A stretch of DNA of 7,744 nt from Betaproteobacteria bacterium (GTDB lineage: Bacteria > Pseudomonadota > Gammaproteobacteria > Burkholderiales > SG8-41): the NCBI GenBank assembly GCA_021414185.1, contig JAIOOZ010000331.1, positions 1-7,744 on the forward strand, given 5' to 3'. Numbering within the stretch: position 1 is the first letter of the stretch; each line of letters starts with the position of its first letter. The notes beneath the pieces were generated by a model, which was not told the DNA's origin, did no database searches, and worked only from the letters and a program-made list of their open reading frames with translations. The position numbers and the translations under genes were made by a program. Shown piece by piece: positions 5,198 to 7,744 of this stretch.

Positions 5198-6526
5198 CTA
5201 CGCTTCGCGCGCAACCGTCTCGGGCAAAGTTGCCGCCGGGACGATGCGGCGCGCCGGAAAGCGCGCGGCGAAGCGGCTGCCCTTGCCCGCCTCGCTTTTG
5301 ATGTCGAGTGTCGCCTGGTGACGGTTCAGTATGTGCTTGACGATCGCGAGGCCAAGGCCGGTGCCGCCGGTCGCGCGCGAACGGCTGCGGTCGACGCGAT
5401 AAAAGCGCTCGGTGAGCCGCGGGATATGCTCGGGCGCGATGCCGATGCCGGAGTCGTTGACCGCGAATTCCGCTTCATCGGCAGAGGCGCGCCAGGTGAT
5501 GCGCACCTCGCCGCCGTCCGGCGTGTAGCGCACCGCGTTGGTAACGAGATTGCCCATTGCGCTGGCAATTTCATTTTCCGCGCCCAGCAAATCGAAGCCC
5601 GGCTCGGCGTCGAGCACTACGCGGTGTTTGCCGCCGCTCAGTGCTTCGGCCTCGGTGCGCAGGCGCTCCAATAGCGGAACAATGCGCACGCGTTCGTCAA
5701 GCGGCGGGTTGGGCGCTGACTCCAGCGTCGACAGCGTCAATAGATCGTCGACGATACGTTCCATGCGCTTGCCCTGCTCGGCCATCAGATTCATGTAATC
5801 GCGCGAGCGCTGGGGATCGAGTTGCAACTCCTTAATGGTTTCGAGGAATCCGGATAACACGGTAAGCGGCGTGCGCAGTTCGTGCGATACATTGGCCACG
5901 AAGTCGCGCCGCATCGTTTCCAGTTTCTCCAGCCGCGTGACGTCGCGCGACAGCAGCAGCTTTTGCGCATCGCCGTAAGGAATGATCTGCACCGAAAATA
6001 TGGCGCCGCCGCCTCGGGTCGTGCGCAGTTCCAGCGGCTGCGCATAATCTCCAGACTCGACGTAGGCGACGAAATCGGGCTGGCGCATGAGGTTGATGAG
6101 TGGCTGGCCGACGTCGGTCTCGACGTTAAGATCAAAATGGGACTCGGCGGTGTCGTTGCACCATTCGATGCGATTGTCGGCATCGAGTATTACCACGCCG
6201 TCAGGGTGCGCACGCCCGGCCTGCCGGAAGCGCACCAGCGTCTTGGCGAGCTGTTGCTGCTGTTTATTTTTGACCCGCTCAAACCGGTAGAGCAGGGAAA
6301 ATACGTAGTCCCACACGCCGCTGCCCACCGGCACCTTGCCCGCGACCGGCAATTTGAGCCAGCGTGTAAGCGCATCGACGTGCTTCATGTGGTGCAACAG
6401 GAGCATGACCACGCCGCCGGAAAATGCGATCCAGCCTGTGGTAGCGCCAAACATGTGATGCATGATCCACGCTGCCAGCGCGAGCAGCGCCACCACCATG
6501 ACGGTACGTAAGAGAAGTCTGTCCAC
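5198..6526 (-). CDS. phoR: Phosphate regulon sensor histidine kinase PhoR
   Basis: With the GTG start at 6524-6526 the protein has 442 residues, close to PhoR's usual ~430. Two membrane segments lie at about 8-26 and 31-47 with almost no periplasmic loop, as expected for PhoR, which senses through PhoU and the Pst transporter. A charged linker leads to a PAS domain (about 98-196, including DGVVILDADNRIEWCN). The HisKA dimerisation domain contains FVANVSHELRTPL with the phospho-acceptor His215. The ATPase domain has the N box NLVTNAVRYTPDGG (Asn330), DSGIGI (Asp358) and GGTGLGL (387-393). It phosphorylates PhoB when phosphate is scarce and dephosphorylates it otherwise. The start is uncertain: an in-frame TTG at 6583 would add 19 residues of non-family-like sequence, and an ATG at 6499 would cut into the first membrane segment. 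None has a good Shine-Dalgarno sequence. It lies 89 bp after phoB and is probably co-transcribed. Confidence 0.93.
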   Translation of the reverse strand: MDRLLLRTVMVVALLALAAWIMHHMFGATTGWIAFSGGVVMLLLHHMKHVDALTRWLKLPVAGKVPVGSGVWDYVFSLLYRFERVKNKQQQQLAKTLVRFRQAGRAHPDGVVILDADNRIEWCNDTAESHFDLNVETDVGQPLINLMRQPDFVAYVESGDYAQPLELRTTRGGGAIFSVQIIPYGDAQKLLLSRDVTRLEKLETMRRDFVANVSHELRTPLTVLSGFLETIKELQLDPQRSRDYMNLMAEQGKRMERIVDDLLTLSTLESAPNPPLDERVRIVPLLERLRTEAEALSGGKHRVVLDAEPGFDLLGAENEIASAMGNLVTNAVRYTPDGGEVRITWRASADEAEFAVNDSGIGIAPEHIPRLTERFYRVDRSRSRATGGTGLGLAIVKHILNRHQATLDIKSEAGKGSRFAARFPARRIVPAATLPETVAREA

Positions 6527-6615
6527 TAGGCGATAAGGGCAGGATTTGACCCGGCGATTATCGCATGCCGGCGCCGCCGGCAACGCGGACGGCGAAAACC
6601 GTCAGCGGCAGGCGA

Positions 6616-7299
6616 TCAACCGTGCAGGCGGTAACCGGCGCCGCGCACGGTCTCGATCAGGCGGTCGTGCCCGGTGGACTCCAGTGCCTGGCGCAGCCGG
6701 CGGATATGCACATCGACGGTGCGCTCTTCGACGAACACGTGGTCGCCCCATACCTGGTCGAGCAACTGCATGCGGCTGTAGACGCGTTCGGGATGCGTCA
6801 TAAAGAAATGCAGCAGCTTGAATTCGGTCGGCCCCACGCGCAATTCCTGACCGCCACCCATGACGCGGTGCGCGGCGGGGTCGAGTTGCAGGCCATCGAC
6901 GTTGATCAGGTCGTCGGTGAGCTGCGGAGAGCGCCGGCGCAATACCGCCTTGATGCGCGCCATCAGCTCTTTGGGCGAGAAAGGTTTGGTGATGTAATCG
7001 TCGGCGCCGGCATCGAGCCCTTCGACCTTGTCCTGCTCCTGCGCGCGCGCCGTCAGCATGATGATCGGGATGTCCTTGCTGCGCGCATCGGCGCGCAGTT
7101 TGCGCGCGAGCACGGTGCCGGCCACGTCGGGCAGCATCCAGTCGAGCAGAATAAGGTCCGGCCTTACTTCGCGAATCAGGGCGTCGGCTTCCGCCGCACT
7201 GTGCGCGCGCTGCACGCGGTGCCCGGCATGCTCGAGATTGACTGCAATCAGCTCCTGGATCGCCGGTTCGTCTTCAACCACCAGAATATCGCTGCTCAT
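6616..7299 (-). CDS. phoB: Phosphate regulon response regulator PhoB
   Basis: This 227-residue OmpR/PhoB-family regulator is nearly the length of E. coli PhoB (229). The receiver domain has the acidic pair Glu9/Asp10 in ILVVEDEP, the phospho-acceptor Asp53 in LLDWMLPD, Thr83 in MLTAR and Lys105 in YITKPFSP. The DNA-binding winged helix spans about 130-227, with LRVGPTEFKLLHFFMTHPER, then VEERTVDVHIRRLRQAL (190-206) as the recognition-helix region and ETVRGAGYRL at the wing. These blocks are characteristic of PhoB rather than of other OmpR-type regulators. Phosphorylated PhoB binds tandem CTGTCAT-type half-sites 11 bp apart and recruits sigma-70 polymerase. The ATG at 7297-7299 lies 13 nt after the phoU stop and has no clear Shine-Dalgarno sequence, so translation is probably coupled to phoU. 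Sites resembling its target occur in this window near 1745-1844. Confidence 0.96.
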   Translation of the reverse strand: MSSDILVVEDEPAIQELIAVNLEHAGHRVQRAHSAAEADALIREVRPDLILLDWMLPDVAGTVLARKLRADARSKDIPIIMLTARAQEQDKVEGLDAGADDYITKPFSPKELMARIKAVLRRRSPQLTDDLINVDGLQLDPAAHRVMGGGQELRVGPTEFKLLHFFMTHPERVYSRMQLLDQVWGDHVFVEERTVDVHIRRLRQALESTGHDRLIETVRGAGYRLHG

Positions 7300-7312
7300 G
7301 CCGACGGCCGTA

Positions 7313-7744
7313 TCAACTGAGAGCCTCGCGTTCGAGTTCTTCCACCGTCGTATGCCGTACGTCGGTGCCTTTGACGATGTAGATCACCTGCTCCGCCATG
7401 TTCTTGGAGTGATCGCCGATGCGCTCGATGGCTTTGGCTATCCACAGGATTTCGAGCGATTGCGAAATCGTGCGCGGGTCTTCCATCATGAACGTAATCA
7501 ACTGACGCACGATGGCGCGGAACTCTTCGTCGATCGCGAAATCCTCGCGCACGATTGAGGCGGCGGCGGCGGTATCGAGGCGGGCGAGCGCGTCGAGCGC
7601 CTTGCGCAACATGCCGAGCGCTATATCGCCGACATGCTTGACCGCGGCGATCGGCGTACTCGGCATGCGCGCGCGTCCATACCTCAGCTTGCCCATGCGC
7701 GCGATCTTGGCCGCCTCGTCGCCGATGCGCTCGAGGTCGGTCAC
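7313..7744 (-). CDS. phoU: Phosphate transport system regulator PhoU, C-terminal part
   Basis: The frame runs off the right end of the window; about 143 residues are present of a protein that is usually ~235. PhoU is made of two three-helix repeats, each with a metal-binding E/D-x3-D type motif. Here the fragment begins at the first motif, TDLERIGDEAAKIARM, and the second is AIERIGDHSKNMAEQ (about 105-119), followed by the typical VIYIVKGTDVRHT end. It is a cytoplasmic protein that links the Pst phosphate transporter to PhoR and keeps the kinase off when phosphate is plentiful. The GTG at the very edge lies inside the domain and is not the real start. It is the upstream gene of phoB-phoR. Upstream pstSCAB genes would be expected outside the window, by analogy with other betaproteobacteria. 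Confidence 0.95.
   Translation of the reverse strand: MTDLERIGDEAAKIARMGKLRYGRARMPSTPIAAVKHVGDIALGMLRKALDALARLDTAAAASIVREDFAIDEEFRAIVRQLITFMMEDPRTISQSLEILWIAKAIERIGDHSKNMAEQVIYIVKGTDVRHTTVEELEREALS

Noticed and set aside
5882..6511. A 209-codon open frame on the plus strand inside phoR
   Set aside because: It is antisense to the PAS and membrane segments of phoR and shows only the Arg/His/Ala-rich composition of opposite-strand reading.

Overview
The window is about 7.7 kb of GC-rich chromosomal DNA with dense, ordinary proteobacterial coding. The gene order phoU-phoB-phoR on one strand, and the sequence character of the proteins, point to a betaproteobacterium (Burkholderiales/Nitrosomonadales type). 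This is an inference from gene order and protein style; no rRNA or other marker gene is present. I see no tRNA, rRNA, CRISPR array, insertion sequence or phage gene.

Layout from left to right. (1) Positions 2-532 (+) hold the C-terminal half of a GT4-type glycosyltransferase whose start lies outside the window. (2) Positions 494-1696 (-) encode a complete GT4 glycosyltransferase of the PimB/MgtA-like type; it converges on the first gene and overlaps its tail by 39 bp. (3) The divergent intergenic region 1697-1914 carries phased CTGT/TGTMA-type half-sites reading outward in both directions, which resemble back-to-back PhoB binding sites. (4) Positions 1915-2520 (+) encode a small polytopic membrane protein with the His/Asn and GH..FE motifs of the Mpo1/DUF962 family, followed by a strong intrinsic terminator. 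(5) Positions 2571-4229 (-) encode a class-III PLP aminotransferase with an unusual N-terminal hydrophobic anchor and an extra domain. (6) A 44-bp divergent gap with a 14-bp palindrome separates it from (7) a full-length phosphatidylserine decarboxylase (4274-5140, +), which ends at a hairpin terminator. (8) On the minus strand are phoR (5198-6526), phoB (6616-7299) and the C-terminal part of phoU (7313-7744), transcribed phoU to phoB to phoR.

How it may fit together. PhoU/PhoB/PhoR sense and transduce phosphate limitation. The other genes act on, or plausibly act on, membrane lipids: two glycosyltransferases, a phosphatidylserine decarboxylase, an Mpo1-like membrane protein and a membrane-anchored aminotransferase. 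Together with the Pho-box-like divergent promoter, this suggests a phosphate-responsive envelope or lipid-remodelling neighbourhood. The enzyme families and the promoter motif are seen in the sequence. The functional link and PhoB control are hypotheses.
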